A stretch of DNA of 64,000 bases from Straminergon stramineum. Lineage: Eukaryota; Streptophyta; Bryopsida; Hypnales; Calliergonaceae. Numbering within the stretch: position 1 is the first letter of the stretch; every line of letters begins with the position of its first letter. The stretch spans positions 18,481,001 to 18,545,000 of the forward strand of contig OY987272.1 in assembly GCA_963920665.1 (NCBI GenBank), in the 5' to 3' direction. Shown piece by piece: positions 48,938 through 59,883 of this stretch. The position numbers and the translations under genes were made by a program. Under the pieces are notes generated by a model. It did no database searches and was not told where the DNA came from. It saw only the letters and a list, made by a program, of their open reading frames with translations.

Positions 48938-51900
48938 ATGGCCACTAGTGATGGAGACAACGTGAGGGTCATTGACAAGTTCAATGGAGAGAACTTTGGT
49001 CTATGGAAGTTCAAGATGGAGATGATCTTAGCGGAGAAGGACTTGTGGGAGATTGTGGAGGACACCGAGGAACCACCCCCAACTGATGCCGATGCCAAAG
49101 TCAAGAAATCCTATGAGAGGAGGGTCAAGAAGGCCTTTTCCATGATTGCTTGCAATCTTGTGGATAGGCAACTTGCACATGTTCGAGCATGCAAGGGACC
49201 GGCGGAAGCATGGAAGGTATTGTGCAACATCCATGAAACAAAGAGTTTATCCAACATGTTATTCATTCGACGCAAGTTCTTCACATGCAAGATGCAAGAG
49301 AACGAAGACATGCTGGACCACATCAACAAGGTGAAGGCTCTTGCGGACCAATTGGCTTGTTTGGAGGTGCCCGTCACGGATGGAGACATGGTTATGACTT
49401 TGCTTGAGAGCTTGCCACCTTCTTATGAGTATCTCATCACGGCATTGGAGACAAGACCCATGTCAGAGCTCACTCTTGACTTTATCACTGCAAGATTGAT
49501 GCATGAGATGGCCAAGAGGAAGGAGAATGAGACCCAAGAAGGAGGGGCAGCACTCTACTTACGAAATGGCCAAGGGGGGAGCTCACAACCACGCAAGGAG
49601 ACACGCACGTGCTACAATTGTGGTAAGCCCGACCACCTTGCAAGGTTTTGTAAGCAACCCAAGAAGGAGAGTGCAAACAAGGCAAGTGTGGAGGAGGAGT
49701 TTGCGCTTGCTGCCAATGATGGGTATGACAACACCAACATGTTCAAGTGGATCATCGACTCGGGTGCAACACAACACATGACCCCACATAGGCAAGCATT
49801 TCTCACTTATCAATCTATTAGCAACCGCAAGGTGTATTTGGGGGACAATGGCGTGGTGGATGCAATTGGCATAGGTTGCATTGTAGTGGAGGTGGAGGTG
49901 AAGGGCCAATTGAGGACAATTCGCATCCAAGATGTGTTGCATGTGCCCAAGTTGCATGCCAATTTGCTCTCGGTGAGCAAGTTGGTGTCACAAGATTTGA
50001 AGGTGCAATTCAACAACAAGGGTTGCATTTTAGGGGCACCCAATGGAGGGACAATTGTCACGGCATCAAGAGAGGGCAACTTGTACCAATTGAAGTTCAA
50101 AGTGGTGAACGGCACAAGCATGGCGTGTTTGGCCCAAGGACCACTCCATCAACACTCTTTGGAGTTATGGCACAAGAGATTGGGCCACCTTAATGAGAAG
50201 AGTGTCAAGCGCCTTCAAAGCATGGTGGGTGGCATGCAAGTGGAGAAGGGCTCTTGTGATCTCAATTGTGAGGCTTGCATTGAAGGCAAGCAAGCGAGGC
50301 AACCGTTTCCAAGCGATGGAGCAACGAGGGCAACCAAGGTGTTGGAGATTGTGCACTCCGATGTGTGTGGCCCAATGAAGACCCCTTCCATGGGTGGTGC
50401 AAGGTATTTCTTGACCTTCATTGATGATTTTTCAAGGAAGGTGTGGGTGTTCATGCTCAAGTGCAAGAGTGACGTGTTTGAGAGGTTCAAGGTATGGAAG
50501 GCACTTGTGGAGAATGAATCGGGGCAAAAGGTGAAGGTATTGAGGTCGGACAATGGAGGGGAATACATGTCCAAGGCCTTTGAGGCTTTTATGAGGCAGC
50601 ATGGCATTCAACACCAAACTTCGACTCCTTATACTCCACAACAAAATGGTGTGGCGGAGCGTGCCAATCGCACACTTGTGGAGATGGCTCGTGCCATGTT
50701 GCATGCTCAAGACCTTAAGTATGATCTTTGGGCGGAGGCCGTATCCAATGCAGCCTATACACGCAATCGTTGCCCCACCAGTGCAGTTGCATCCATGACG
50801 CCACAAGAAGCATGGAGTGGAAGAAGGCCCAACATTGGTCACATGCGCATCTTTGGATGCATTGCATATGCCTTGGATTTGAGTCCCAAGCGCTCCAAGC
50901 TTGATGCCAAGGGCATCAAGTGCTTGTTGTTGGGCTATTGTGAGGACTCCAAGGCATATAGGTTGATGTGTTTGGAGACCAAGAAGATCATCAAGAGTCG
51001 AGATGTCACTTTCATGGAAAACAAGCAAGGAGTAAGCGATGCTGTGGAGATGAGTCCAAGTGGGAGCAACAAGGATGCCACGCATGAGGTGGACAAATCT
51101 CCAAGCATGGAGGTTTTGCTCAAGGATGAAGAGGATCTTGATGAGACACCACCAACACCCAAGGAAAAGACAAGTCCATCTACGAGCTCCTCCCCAAGTG
51201 AAGATGAGGAGGGAGATGCTTCCAAGGAGCCAAGATATCCTACAAGGGAGCGGAGGCCGCTTGGAGAATGGTGGAAAAATCACATCTTGCCACAAGAGCA
51301 AGTGGAGCATGCCAATTTGGCTCACGAAAATGATCCACGCAACATGGAGGAAGCCATGAAGAGCACGGATGCAAGCAAGTGGGAGAAAGCCATGCAAGAG
51401 GAGTATGCCTCACTAACGGCCAAAGGTACATGGGAACTCTCTCCCCTTCCTCATGATCGTACAAGTGTTGGATGCAAGTGGGTGTTTTGTACTAAGAGAG
51501 ATGCATCGGGCAACATTGTGCGCTACAAGGCAAGATTGGTAGCCAAGGGGTATTCTCAAGTTGAAGGGGTGGACTTCAATGAGACCTTTGCTCCCGTCGC
51601 CAAATTTTGCACCATTCGATGCATGGCAGCGATTGGGGCAGCTATGGACTTGGAGATGCACCAAATGGATGTTATCACGGCGTTTCTCAATCCTTGGCTT
51701 GAGGAGGTGATCTATATGGACCAGCCCAAGGGTTTTGTTCAAAAGGGTCGTGAACATCTCAAGTGTAAGCTCAAGAAGGCCATCTATGGGTTGAGGCAAT
51801 CAGGAAGAGCATGGTATATGGATGTGGATGCATTGTTTGCAAGGGAGGGCTACACGAGGAGTCATGCCGACCACTCTCTCTACATCAAGCAAACAAGTGC

Positions 51901-52927
51901 ATATTTGGTGATTGTTGTCGTTTATGTGGATGACTTGATTATCATGACCAACACCATTGACAAGATGGTCGAAGTGAAGGCTATGTTGAAGAGTCAATAT
52001 GATATGAGCGACCTTGGAGAGCTACACTATTGCCTTGGTGTGGAGTTTACAAGGCAAAGGGCGACACGCACCATCACCATGAGCCAAAGCAAGTACATCG
52101 AGGGAGTGTTGAAGCGCTTCAACATGGAGGGGTGCAAATCCGTTGGCACACCTCTTGATGTGAAGGAAAAGATGCCCAAGCTAACGGATGAAGAGTATGA
52201 AGGTGTGAAGGCAGAAATGCAAGATGTGCCATATAAAGCTGCAGTGGGGAGCTTGATGTATGTGATGGTGGCTACAAGGCCTGACCTTGCATTTGCAATG
52301 AGTGTAGTGAGCCAACACATGGCCAAATGTGGCCCAAAGCATTGGGCAGCGGTCAAGAGGGTCATGCGATACCTTCAAGGTTCTTTGGATGCCAAGTTGG
52401 TACTTGGAGGCAAGAGCCTTGCATTGGTGGGCTTTTGTGATGCAGATTGGGCTGGAGATGCAACCGATAGGAGGTCCACAACAGGCTACGTGTTTATGCT
52501 TGGAGGTGGTGCCATTTCATGGAATTCAAAGAAACAACCCACGATTGCATTGTCTACCACCGAGGCGGAGTACATGGCCATTAGCCAATGCACAAGGGAG
52601 GCCATTTGGCTAAGACAACTTATGAGTGATGTTGGATTGGAGCAAAAGAAGGCAACACTCATCATGTGTGACAATCAAGGCGCCATTGCCTTGATGAAGA
52701 ATCCAATCCATCATTCTCGGAGCAAACACATCGACATTCAACACCATTTCATTCGTGAGAAGGTTGAAGTGGAGGTGATTGAGATGAAGTACATTTCTAC
52801 GGAGCACATGGTGGCGGATGTGCTTACAAAGGCCCTAGCCAAGCCACGACATGAAGTTCTACGCAAGGAGATGGGCTTGACATTGTTTAACAACAAACAA
52901 AGTGGGAGTGTTGAAGGAAGTGAGTAG
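48938..52927 (+). CDS. Copia family-2 gag-pol polyprotein, intact (1329 aa)
   Basis: Single-ORF Ty1/copia polyprotein. Gag is UBN2-type. The CCHC knuckle begins at Cys225. The protease Asp-Ser-Gly has Asp274. The integrase triad is Asp475, Asp538 and Glu574, with 35 residues between the last two. Reverse transcriptase Tyr-Val-Asp-Asp is at 996-999, and RNase H has Asp1168 in Phe-Cys-Asp-Ala-Asp-Trp. The first ATG, Met-Ala-Thr-Ser at 48938, aligns with the Met-Ala-Ser-Ser start of family 1. The in-frame codons before it have no ATG. The ORF ends within the first bases of the 3' LTR. It is clearly related to family 1 but diverged throughout, while the LTR and leader are unrelated apart from the ends. 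Confidence 0.96.
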   Translation: MATSDGDNVRVIDKFNGENFGLWKFKMEMILAEKDLWEIVEDTEEPPPTDADAKVKKSYERRVKKAFSMIACNLVDRQLAHVRACKGPAEAWKVLCNIHETKSLSNMLFIRRKFFTCKMQENEDMLDHINKVKALADQLACLEVPVTDGDMVMTLLESLPPSYEYLITALETRPMSELTLDFITARLMHEMAKRKENETQEGGAALYLRNGQGGSSQPRKETRTCYNCGKPDHLARFCKQPKKESANKASVEEEFALAANDGYDNTNMFKWIIDSGATQHMTPHRQAFLTYQSISNRKVYLGDNGVVDAIGIGCIVVEVEVKGQLRTIRIQDVLHVPKLHANLLSVSKLVSQDLKVQFNNKGCILGAPNGGTIVTASREGNLYQLKFKVVNGTSMACLAQGPLHQHSLELWHKRLGHLNEKSVKRLQSMVGGMQVEKGSCDLNCEACIEGKQARQPFPSDGATRATKVLEIVHSDVCGPMKTPSMGGARYFLTFIDDFSRKVWVFMLKCKSDVFERFKVWKALVENESGQKVKVLRSDNGGEYMSKAFEAFMRQHGIQHQTSTPYTPQQNGVAERANRTLVEMARAMLHAQDLKYDLWAEAVSNAAYTRNRCPTSAVASMTPQEAWSGRRPNIGHMRIFGCIAYALDLSPKRSKLDAKGIKCLLLGYCEDSKAYRLMCLETKKIIKSRDVTFMENKQGVSDAVEMSPSGSNKDATHEVDKSPSMEVLLKDEEDLDETPPTPKEKTSPSTSSSPSEDEEGDASKEPRYPTRERRPLGEWWKNHILPQEQVEHANLAHENDPRNMEEAMKSTDASKWEKAMQEEYASLTAKGTWELSPLPHDRTSVGCKWVFCTKRDASGNIVRYKARLVAKGYSQVEGVDFNETFAPVAKFCTIRCMAAIGAAMDLEMHQMDVITAFLNPWLEEVIYMDQPKGFVQKGREHLKCKLKKAIYGLRQSGRAWYMDVDALFAREGYTRSHADHSLYIKQTSAYLVIVVVYVDDLIIMTNTIDKMVEVKAMLKSQYDMSDLGELHYCLGVEFTRQRATRTITMSQSKYIEGVLKRFNMEGCKSVGTPLDVKEKMPKLTDEEYEGVKAEMQDVPYKAAVGSLMYVMVATRPDLAFAMSVVSQHMAKCGPKHWAAVKRVMRYLQGSLDAKLVLGGKSLALVGFCDADWAGDATDRRSTTGYVFMLGGGAISWNSKKQPTIALSTTEAEYMAISQCTREAIWLRQLMSDVGLEQKKATLIMCDNQGAIALMKNPIHHSRSKHIDIQHHFIREKVEVEVIEMKYISTEHMVADVLTKALAKPRHEVLRKEMGLTLFNNKQSGSVEGSE

Positions 52928-53206
52928 GATGTCATAGGTTGTTTGAAGTAGGTCTTAAGTATGGGCTAACCTTAGTTATGTGTTGTTTGTAGTAAAAGCA
53001 ATGAGATATTAGAGAGGGGAAGTCCTTTAAGTGGTGCCTATAGAGAGGGGCATACCTCTTAGACAATTATCCCATATGGTTAGTCATGGCACTAGGTAGT
53101 AGAGTAGTATAAGAAGGCAACCCCTAGCATGGGTTGAATATCCCTTTCTCACACTTGTTTGTGTTCCTCTTCATTGAAATACATTCTTTTGTTCTCTTTC
53201 TCAATA
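52909..53206 (+). repeat. 3' LTR of Z1
   Basis: 298 bp, one difference from the 5' LTR noted. It abuts family-1 minus-strand sequence. Confidence 0.93.
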
Positions 53207-53520
53207 AGTTCTCCCCATTGAACTTGTCAATGATCCGGACGCCCCTCTCCTCCACTTGAGGCCATGTTGAATCAGCTTCCACTTCTTGGCAGCACCCACA
53301 AGGTCTCCAATCTGAATTCAGCCCCCCCAAAACTCCCTTGGGGTGAATTGGGCTGAAATGGGACCAATCAGCCCTCACAAGCACCTTGCAACCCTAAGAA
53401 CGCCACACCACACCTCACAAGCACAAGACTTCCTCTCCACACCAAATCAGACCCTAATGAAGCTCACAACCACCACATGCTCGTCATGGGCTGGTTCTAC
53501 TTCAAAATCACAATTCTCCT
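53207..53520 (-). mobile_element. Family-1 gag start and leader fragment (element W), between Z1 and Z2
   Basis: Minus-strand family-1 sequence covers the first codons of gag and part of the leader. It is interrupted at 53520 by Z2 and continues at 58830 in the same orientation. It is the spacer between the two inverted family-2 copies. Confidence 0.9.
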
Positions 53521-53817
53521 ATTGAGAAAGAGAACAAAAGAATGTATTTCAATGAAGAGGAACACAAACAAGTGTGAGAAAGGGATATTCAACCCATGCT
53601 AGGGGTTGCCTTCTTATACTACTCTACTACCTAGTGCCATGACTAACCATATGGGACAATTGTCTAAGAGGTATGCCCCTCTCTATAGGCACCACTTAAA
53701 GGACTTCCCCTCTCTAATATCTCATTGCTTTTACTACAAACAACACATAACTAAGGTTAGCCCATACTTAAGACCTACTTCAAACAACCTATGACATCCT
53801 ACTCACTTCCTTCAACA
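53520..53817 (-). repeat. 3' LTR of Z2
   Basis: 298 bp, identical to 58532-58829 as read. Confidence 0.93.
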
Positions 53818-56800
53818 CTCCCACTTTGTTTGTTGTTAAACAATGTCAAGCCCATCTCCTTGCGTAGAACTTCATGTCGTGGCTTGGCTAGGGCCTTTGT
53901 AAGCACATCCGCCACCATGCGCTCCGTAGAAATGTACTTCATCTCAATCACCTCCACTTCAACCTTCTCACGAATGAAATGGTGTTGAATGTCGATGTGT
54001 TTGCTCCGAGAATGATGGATTGGATTCTTCATCAAGGCAATGGCGCCTTGATTGTCACACATGATGAGTGTTGCCTTCTTTTGCTCCAATCCAACATCAC
54101 TCATAAGTTGTCTTAGCCAAATGGCCTCCCTTGTGCATTGGCTAATGGCCATGTACTCCGCCTCGGTGGTAGACAATGCAATCGTGGGTTGTTTCTTTGA
54201 ATTCCATGAAATGGCACCACCTCCAAGCATAAACACGTAGCCTGTTGTGGACCTCCTATCGGTTGCATCTCCAGCCCAATCTGCATCACAAAAGCCCACC
54301 AATGCAAGGCTCTTGCCTCCAAGTACCAACTTGGCATCCAAAGAACCTTGAAGGTATCGCATGACCCTCTTGACCGCTGCCCAATGCTTTGGGCCACATT
54401 TGGCCATGTGTTGGCTCACTACACTCATTGCAAATGCAAGGTCAGGCCTTGTAGCCACCATCACATACATCAAGCTCCCCACTGCAGCTTTATATGGCAC
54501 ATCTTGCATTTCCGCCTTCACACCTTCATACTCTTCATCCGTTAGCTTGGGCATCTTTTCCTTCACATCAAGAGGTGTGCCAACGGATTTGCACCCCTCC
54601 ATGTTGAAGCGCTTCAACACTCCCTCGATGTACTTGCTTTGGCTCATGGTGATGGTGCGTGTCGCCCTTTGCCTTGTAAACTCCACACCAAGGCAATAGT
54701 GTAGCTCTCCAAGGTCGCTCATATCATATTGACTCTTCAACATAGCCTTCACTTCGACCATCTTGTCAATGGTGTTGGTCATGATAATCAAGTCATCCAC
54801 ATAAACGACAACAATCACCAAATATGCACTTGTTTGCTTGATGTAGAGAGAGTGGTCGGCATGACTCCTCGTGTAGCCCTCCCTTGCAAACAATGCATCC
54901 ACATCCATATACCATGCTCTTCCTGATTGCCTCAACCCATAGATGGCCTTCTTGAGCTTACACTTGAGATGTTCACGACCCTTTTGAACAAAACCCTTGG
55001 GCTGGTCCATATAGATCACCTCCTCAAGCCAAGGATTGAGAAACGCCGTGATAACATCCATTTGGTGCATCTCCAAGTCCATAGCTGCCCCAATCGCTGC
55101 CATGCATCGAATGGTGCAAAATTTGGCGACGGGAGCAAAGGTCTCATTGAAGTCCACCCCTTCAACTTGAGAATACCCCTTGGCTACCAATCTTGCCTTG
55201 TAGCGCACAATGTTGCCCGATGCATCTCTCTTAGTACAAAACACCCACTTGCATCCAACACTTGTACGATCATGAGGAAGGGGAGAGAGTTCCCATGTAC
55301 CTTTGGCCGTTAGTGAGGCATACTCCTCTTGCATGGCTTTCTCCCACTTGCTTGCATCCGTGCTCTTCATGGCTTCCTCCATGTTGCGTGGATCATTTTC
55401 GTGAGCCAAATTGGCATGCTCCACTTGCTCTTGTGGCAAGATGTGATTTTTCCACCATTCTCCAAGCGGCCTCCGCTCCCTTGTAGGATATCTTGGCTCC
55501 TTGGAAGCATCTCCCTCCTCATCTTCACTTGGGGAGGAGCTCGTAGATGGACTTGTCTTTTCCTTGGGTGTTGGTGGTGTCTCATCAAGATCCTCTTCAT
55601 CCTTGAGCAAAACCTCCATGCTTGGAGATTTGTCCACCTCATGCGTGGCATCCTTGTTGCTCCCACTTGGACTCATCTCCACAGCATCGCTTACTCCTTG
55701 CTTGTTTTCCATGAAAGTGACATCTCGACTCTTGATGATCTTCTTGGTCTCCAAACACATCAACCTATATGCCTTGGAGTCCTCACAATAGCCCAACAAC
55801 AAGCACTTGATGCCCTTGGCATCAAGCTTGGAGCGCTTGGGACTCAAATCCAAGGCATATGCAATGCATCCAAAGATGCGCATGTGACCAATGTTGGGCC
55901 TTCTTCCACTCCATGCTTCTTGTGGCGTCATGGATGCAACTGCACTGGTGGGGCAACGATTGCGTGTATAGGCTGCATTGGATACGGCCTCCGCCCAAAG
56001 ATCATACTTAAGGTCTTGAGCATGCAACATGGCACGAGCCATCTCCACAAGTGTGCGATTGGCACGCTCCGCCACACCATTTTGTTGTGGAGTATAAGGA
56101 GTCGAAGTTTGGTGTTGAATGCCATGCTGCCTCATAAAAGCCTCAAAGGCCTTGGACATGTATTCCCCTCCATTGTCCGACCTCAATACCTTCACCTTTT
56201 GCCCCGATTCATTCTCCACAAGTGCCTTCCATACCTTGAACCTCTCAAACACGTCACTCTTGCACTTGAGCATGAACACCCACACCTTCCTTGAAAAATC
56301 ATCAATGAAGGTCAAGAAATACCTTGCACCACCCATGGAAGGGGTCTTCATTGGGCCACACACATCGGAGTGCACAATCTCCAACACCTTGGTTGCCCTC
56401 GTTGCTCCATCGCTTGGAAACGGTTGCCTCGCTTGCTTGCCTTCAATGCAAGCCTCACAATTGAGATCACAAGAGCCCTTCTCCACTTGCATGCCACCCA
56501 CCATGCTTTGAAGGCGCTTGACACTCTTCTCATTAAGGTGGCCCAATCTCTTGTGCCATAACTCCAAAGAGTGTTGATGGAGTGGTCCTTGGGCCAAACA
56601 CGCCATGCTTGTGCCGTTCACCACTTTGAACTTCAATTGGTACAAGTTGCCCTCTCTTGATGCCGTGACAATTGTCCCTCCATTGGGTGCCCCTAAAATG
56701 CAACCCTTGTTGTTGAATTGCACCTTCAAATCTTGTGACACCAACTTGCTCACCGAGAGCAAATTGGCATGCAACTTGGGCACATGCAACACATCTTGGA

Positions 56801-57788
56801 TGCGAATTGTCCTCAATTGGCCCTTCACCTCCACCTCCACTACAATGCAACCTATGCCAATTGCATCCACCACGCCATTGTCCCCCAAATACACCTTGCG
56901 GTTGCTAATAGATTGATAAGTGAGAAATGCTTGCCTATGTGGGGTCATGTGTTGTGTTGCACCCGAGTCGATGATCCACTTGAACATGTTGGTGTTGTCA
57001 TACCCATCATTGGCAGCAAGCGCAAACTCCTCCTCCACACTTGCCTTGTTTGCACTCTCCTTCTTGGGTTGCTTACAAAACCTTGCAAGGTGGTCGGGCT
57101 TACCACAATTGTAGCACGTGCGTGTCTCCTTGCGTGGTTGTGAGCTCCCCCCTTGGCCATTTCGTAAGTAGAGTGCTGCCCCTCCTTCTTGGGTCTCATT
57201 CTCCTTCCTCTTGGCCATCTCATGCATCAATCTTGCAGTGATAAAGTCAAGAGTGAGCTCTGACATGGGTCTTGTCTCCAATGCCGTGATGAGATACTCA
57301 TAAGAAGGTGGCAAGCTCTCAAGCAAAGTCATAACCATGTCTCCATCCGTGACGGGCACCTCCAAACAAGCCAATTGGTCCGCAAGAGCCTTCACCTTGT
57401 TGATGTGGTCCAGCATGTCTTCGTTCTCTTGCATCTTGCATGTGAAGAACTTGCGTCGAATGAATAACATGTTGGATAAACTCTTTGTTTCATGGATGTT
57501 GCACAATACCTTCCATGCTTCCGCCGGTCCCTTGCATGCTCGAACATGTGCAAGTTGCCTATCCACAAGATTGCAAGCAATCATGGAAAAGGCCTTCTTG
57601 ACCCTCCTCTCATAGGATTTCTTGACTTTGGCATCGGCATCAGTTGGGGGTGGTTCCTCGGTGTCCTCCACAATCTCCCACAAGTCCTTCTCCGCTAAGA
57701 TCATCTCCATCTTGAACTTCCATAGACCAAAGTTCTCTCCATTGAACTTGTCAATGACCCTCACGTTGTCTCCATCACTAGTGGCCAT
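53799..57788 (-). CDS. Copia family-2 gag-pol polyprotein, intact (1329 aa), inverted copy
   Basis: The same polyprotein as 48938-52927 with one amino-acid difference that I can see. In the RNase H-proximal Ser-Thr-Glu-X-Met-Val-Ala-Asp segment, X is Arg here and His in Z1 (CGC versus CAC). All catalytic motifs are present: CCHC knuckle, Asp-Ser-Gly, integrase triad, Tyr-Val-Asp-Asp and Asp-Ala-Asp-Trp. Start at ATG 57788. Identical LTRs and an open frame make it a candidate active copy and possibly the parent or sibling of Z1. Confidence 0.96.
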   Translation of the reverse strand: MATSDGDNVRVIDKFNGENFGLWKFKMEMILAEKDLWEIVEDTEEPPPTDADAKVKKSYERRVKKAFSMIACNLVDRQLAHVRACKGPAEAWKVLCNIHETKSLSNMLFIRRKFFTCKMQENEDMLDHINKVKALADQLACLEVPVTDGDMVMTLLESLPPSYEYLITALETRPMSELTLDFITARLMHEMAKRKENETQEGGAALYLRNGQGGSSQPRKETRTCYNCGKPDHLARFCKQPKKESANKASVEEEFALAANDGYDNTNMFKWIIDSGATQHMTPHRQAFLTYQSISNRKVYLGDNGVVDAIGIGCIVVEVEVKGQLRTIRIQDVLHVPKLHANLLSVSKLVSQDLKVQFNNKGCILGAPNGGTIVTASREGNLYQLKFKVVNGTSMACLAQGPLHQHSLELWHKRLGHLNEKSVKRLQSMVGGMQVEKGSCDLNCEACIEGKQARQPFPSDGATRATKVLEIVHSDVCGPMKTPSMGGARYFLTFIDDFSRKVWVFMLKCKSDVFERFKVWKALVENESGQKVKVLRSDNGGEYMSKAFEAFMRQHGIQHQTSTPYTPQQNGVAERANRTLVEMARAMLHAQDLKYDLWAEAVSNAAYTRNRCPTSAVASMTPQEAWSGRRPNIGHMRIFGCIAYALDLSPKRSKLDAKGIKCLLLGYCEDSKAYRLMCLETKKIIKSRDVTFMENKQGVSDAVEMSPSGSNKDATHEVDKSPSMEVLLKDEEDLDETPPTPKEKTSPSTSSSPSEDEEGDASKEPRYPTRERRPLGEWWKNHILPQEQVEHANLAHENDPRNMEEAMKSTDASKWEKAMQEEYASLTAKGTWELSPLPHDRTSVGCKWVFCTKRDASGNIVRYKARLVAKGYSQVEGVDFNETFAPVAKFCTIRCMAAIGAAMDLEMHQMDVITAFLNPWLEEVIYMDQPKGFVQKGREHLKCKLKKAIYGLRQSGRAWYMDVDALFAREGYTRSHADHSLYIKQTSAYLVIVVVYVDDLIIMTNTIDKMVEVKAMLKSQYDMSDLGELHYCLGVEFTRQRATRTITMSQSKYIEGVLKRFNMEGCKSVGTPLDVKEKMPKLTDEEYEGVKAEMQDVPYKAAVGSLMYVMVATRPDLAFAMSVVSQHMAKCGPKHWAAVKRVMRYLQGSLDAKLVLGGKSLALVGFCDADWAGDATDRRSTTGYVFMLGGGAISWNSKKQPTIALSTTEAEYMAISQCTREAIWLRQLMSDVGLEQKKATLIMCDNQGAIALMKNPIHHSRSKHIDIQHHFIREKVEVEVIEMKYISTERMVADVLTKALAKPRHEVLRKEMGLTLFNNKQSGSVEGSE

Positions 57789-57949
57789 GTTGGATGACTC
57801 CTCCTCCAATATAAGCCCAAGTGATTCTAATCACTCCAATCTAATCTCCAAATGCCCAAGCAACCCTCTTGTGGTTTCACTATGTCCAATAAGGCCCCAA
57901 ATCACACTAATAAGACCCTTTATGGTCCTAATCTCTCAATTCAGACCCC

Positions 57950-58250
57950 AAGTAGTCTAAATCTCTCCAATGCACACTCTATTGGACTAATACTCTCAAA
58001 TCAAACCTCAAGTGATGCAAATCTCTCAAATCAGACCTCAAGTGATGCCAATCTTCGCAATGCACACTCTATTGGACTAATACTCCCAAATCAGACCTCA
58101 AGTGATGCAAATCTCTCCAATGCACACTCTATTGGACTAATACTCTCAATTCATACCCCAAGTGATTCGAATCACTCCAATGCACACTCTATTGGACTAA
58201 TACTTTCGAATCAGACCTCAAGTGATGCAAATCTCTCCACTGCGCACTGA
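57950..58250 (-). repeat. 60-bp leader minisatellite of Z2
   Basis: Mirror image of the Z1 array at 48479-48790, same unit length and number. Confidence 0.9.
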
Positions 58251-58531
58251 AATGCTCCAAATCTCTCAAATGAAGCCCCAGATGCACAAATCAACACCTA
58301 TAGCAGACTAGGTCAAATCCTAGCTTCCAACTAAGGCTCTAAGACGCTAAATCAACCCTCAATGAGCACAAATGATATCAAACCAAGAAAATACCTCACT
58401 AAAAAGTAAAAGTCTTGAATACAAATGCTCCAAACGACCCCAAACTCCACTTGCTCCAATAGTCCTCCACCAACACACCTTGCAATGAGATCAAATCTCT
58501 ACTAGCAACTCACATGAGTGGGCCCATAACC

Positions 58532-58829
58532 TATTGAGAAAGAGAACAAAAGAATGTATTTCAATGAAGAGGAACACAAACAAGTGTGAGAAAGGGATAT
58601 TCAACCCATGCTAGGGGTTGCCTTCTTATACTACTCTACTACCTAGTGCCATGACTAACCATATGGGACAATTGTCTAAGAGGTATGCCCCTCTCTATAG
58701 GCACCACTTAAAGGACTTCCCCTCTCTAATATCTCATTGCTTTTACTACAAACAACACATAACTAAGGTTAGCCCATACTTAAGACCTACTTCAAACAAC
58801 CTATGACATCCTACTCACTTCCTTCAACA
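58532..58829 (-). repeat. 5' LTR of Z2
   Basis: 298 bp, followed rightward by the CTCCT duplication. Confidence 0.93.
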
Positions 58830-59883
58830 CTCCTCACAATTCTCCTCCCAAATTGGATACTCCACACTCCAAAGATCTCAAGAACTTCTAATCAGCCCTA
58901 GATGGAAGCTCCCACTCACAATGAGCACCTCATGGACCACAATGGGCTCAACCAGCCCTACTTGGCTCACCAAGTCACTCAAGAACCCCAATTGGGTGTC
59001 ACTCTCTCTCAATGACACAAATCAGCCCTCTTGAGTTCACAATGTCCACTATTAGGTCTCACACACTCACAAGGGCACAAACCAGCCCTCTTGCTTCACA
59101 AAGTCCACTACTTGGTCTCACACACTCACAAGGGCACAAATCAGCCCTCTTGGGATCACAATTTCGTCTCACTCACTCACAAGGGCACCACTCAGCCCTC
59201 AATGCATGGAAACGCCTAATGCAACCCACAAATGCTCCCAAGCCTCACCAAGGACTCTCAGAAGGTTGCAATTGCCAAAATGACAATCACCAATGTACCC
59301 AAGTGCACAATCAGCCCCAATGGGCTGCCAATGTACACTTGCAAGCACAAACTCAAACAAGGAGCATGCAACCAGCCCTAACAAGGTCTGATTACAACCA
59401 TGAGCAATCTCACACTCAAAAATGGACTCCAAACCTCACAAACCAGCCCACAAAAGCTGAAAACAAAAGATGGAATTCAAAGACTTTTTCTCTTTGTTTT
59501 GAAAAATTTACTCACACCATATGGTTTGTAGGTGACCAAGAGCCCAAATTCAGTATGCTCCTCCAAGCTCCACGAACTTCTCCAAATGACTTGAATTTCT
59601 CCCTCATGTGCAACGCCAAGTGCGTGGGCCCATAACCTATTGAGTTTTTGAATGGAGAAAGGCTTTACTTAGATGGTAGAAGATATCAAGGCCCATGAAT
59701 GGGCTGAACATAAGCTAAAAGCCTTTCACTAGTTATCCACAAACCATGTGGGATAACTAGCAACCTTGGGCTGCCTTTGACTACAAGCAACACCCAATAG
59801 ACTCTAAGTCTAACTAAGAGTCTAATACTACTCCTAGGGCTGAATGTACACTATCTACACTAATATGTACATGATCTTCAACA
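58830..59883 (-). mobile_element. Element W (family 1): leader, primer site and 5' LTR (59638-59883)
   Basis: This is the rest of the family-1 minus-strand element that hosts Z2. It has the leader with its ~60-bp repeats (to 59623), the primer site (59624-59637) and a 246-bp LTR with one extra T. Outside it, unique sequence starts at 59884. Confidence 0.92.

Larger units (their letters stand above)
47897..53206 (+). mobile_element. Complete Ty1/copia family-2 element Z1
   Basis: This 5310-bp element has LTRs at 47897-48194 and 52909-53206 (298 bp) that differ at one site I could find (GAGAAATT versus GAGATATT). It has a primer site at 48195, a leader with a 60-bp minisatellite, an intact gag-pol ORF and an AAAGTGGGAG purine tract. 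No clean 5-bp target duplication is seen: CAAGT on the left, AGTTC on the right. The right flank is family-1 gag in minus orientation and the left flank is unrelated, so one side was rearranged after insertion. Confidence 0.95.
53521..58829 (-). mobile_element. Complete Ty1/copia family-2 element Z2, inverted copy
   Basis: Minus-strand, ~5.31 kb. LTRs at 53520-53817 and 58532-58829 read as identical. Primer site at 58518-58531. It is inserted in the leader of family-1 element W with the 5-bp duplication CTCCT (53516-53520 and 58830-58834). One base, T53520, can be assigned to either the LTR end or the duplication. It is nearly identical to Z1 and lies head-to-tail inverted relative to it. Confidence 0.95.

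Noticed and set aside
50432..51397. 321-codon minus-strand ORF, and its mirror at 55329-56294
   Set aside because: It is the antisense shadow of the copia family-2 integrase/linker coding strand. The codon structure follows the sense frame and it occurs wherever the element occurs.
47892..53211. Target duplication for Z1
   Set aside because: CAAGT and AGTTC do not match. Shifting the LTR end gives at most a 4-bp overlap (AAGT), and the flanks come from unrelated sequences.
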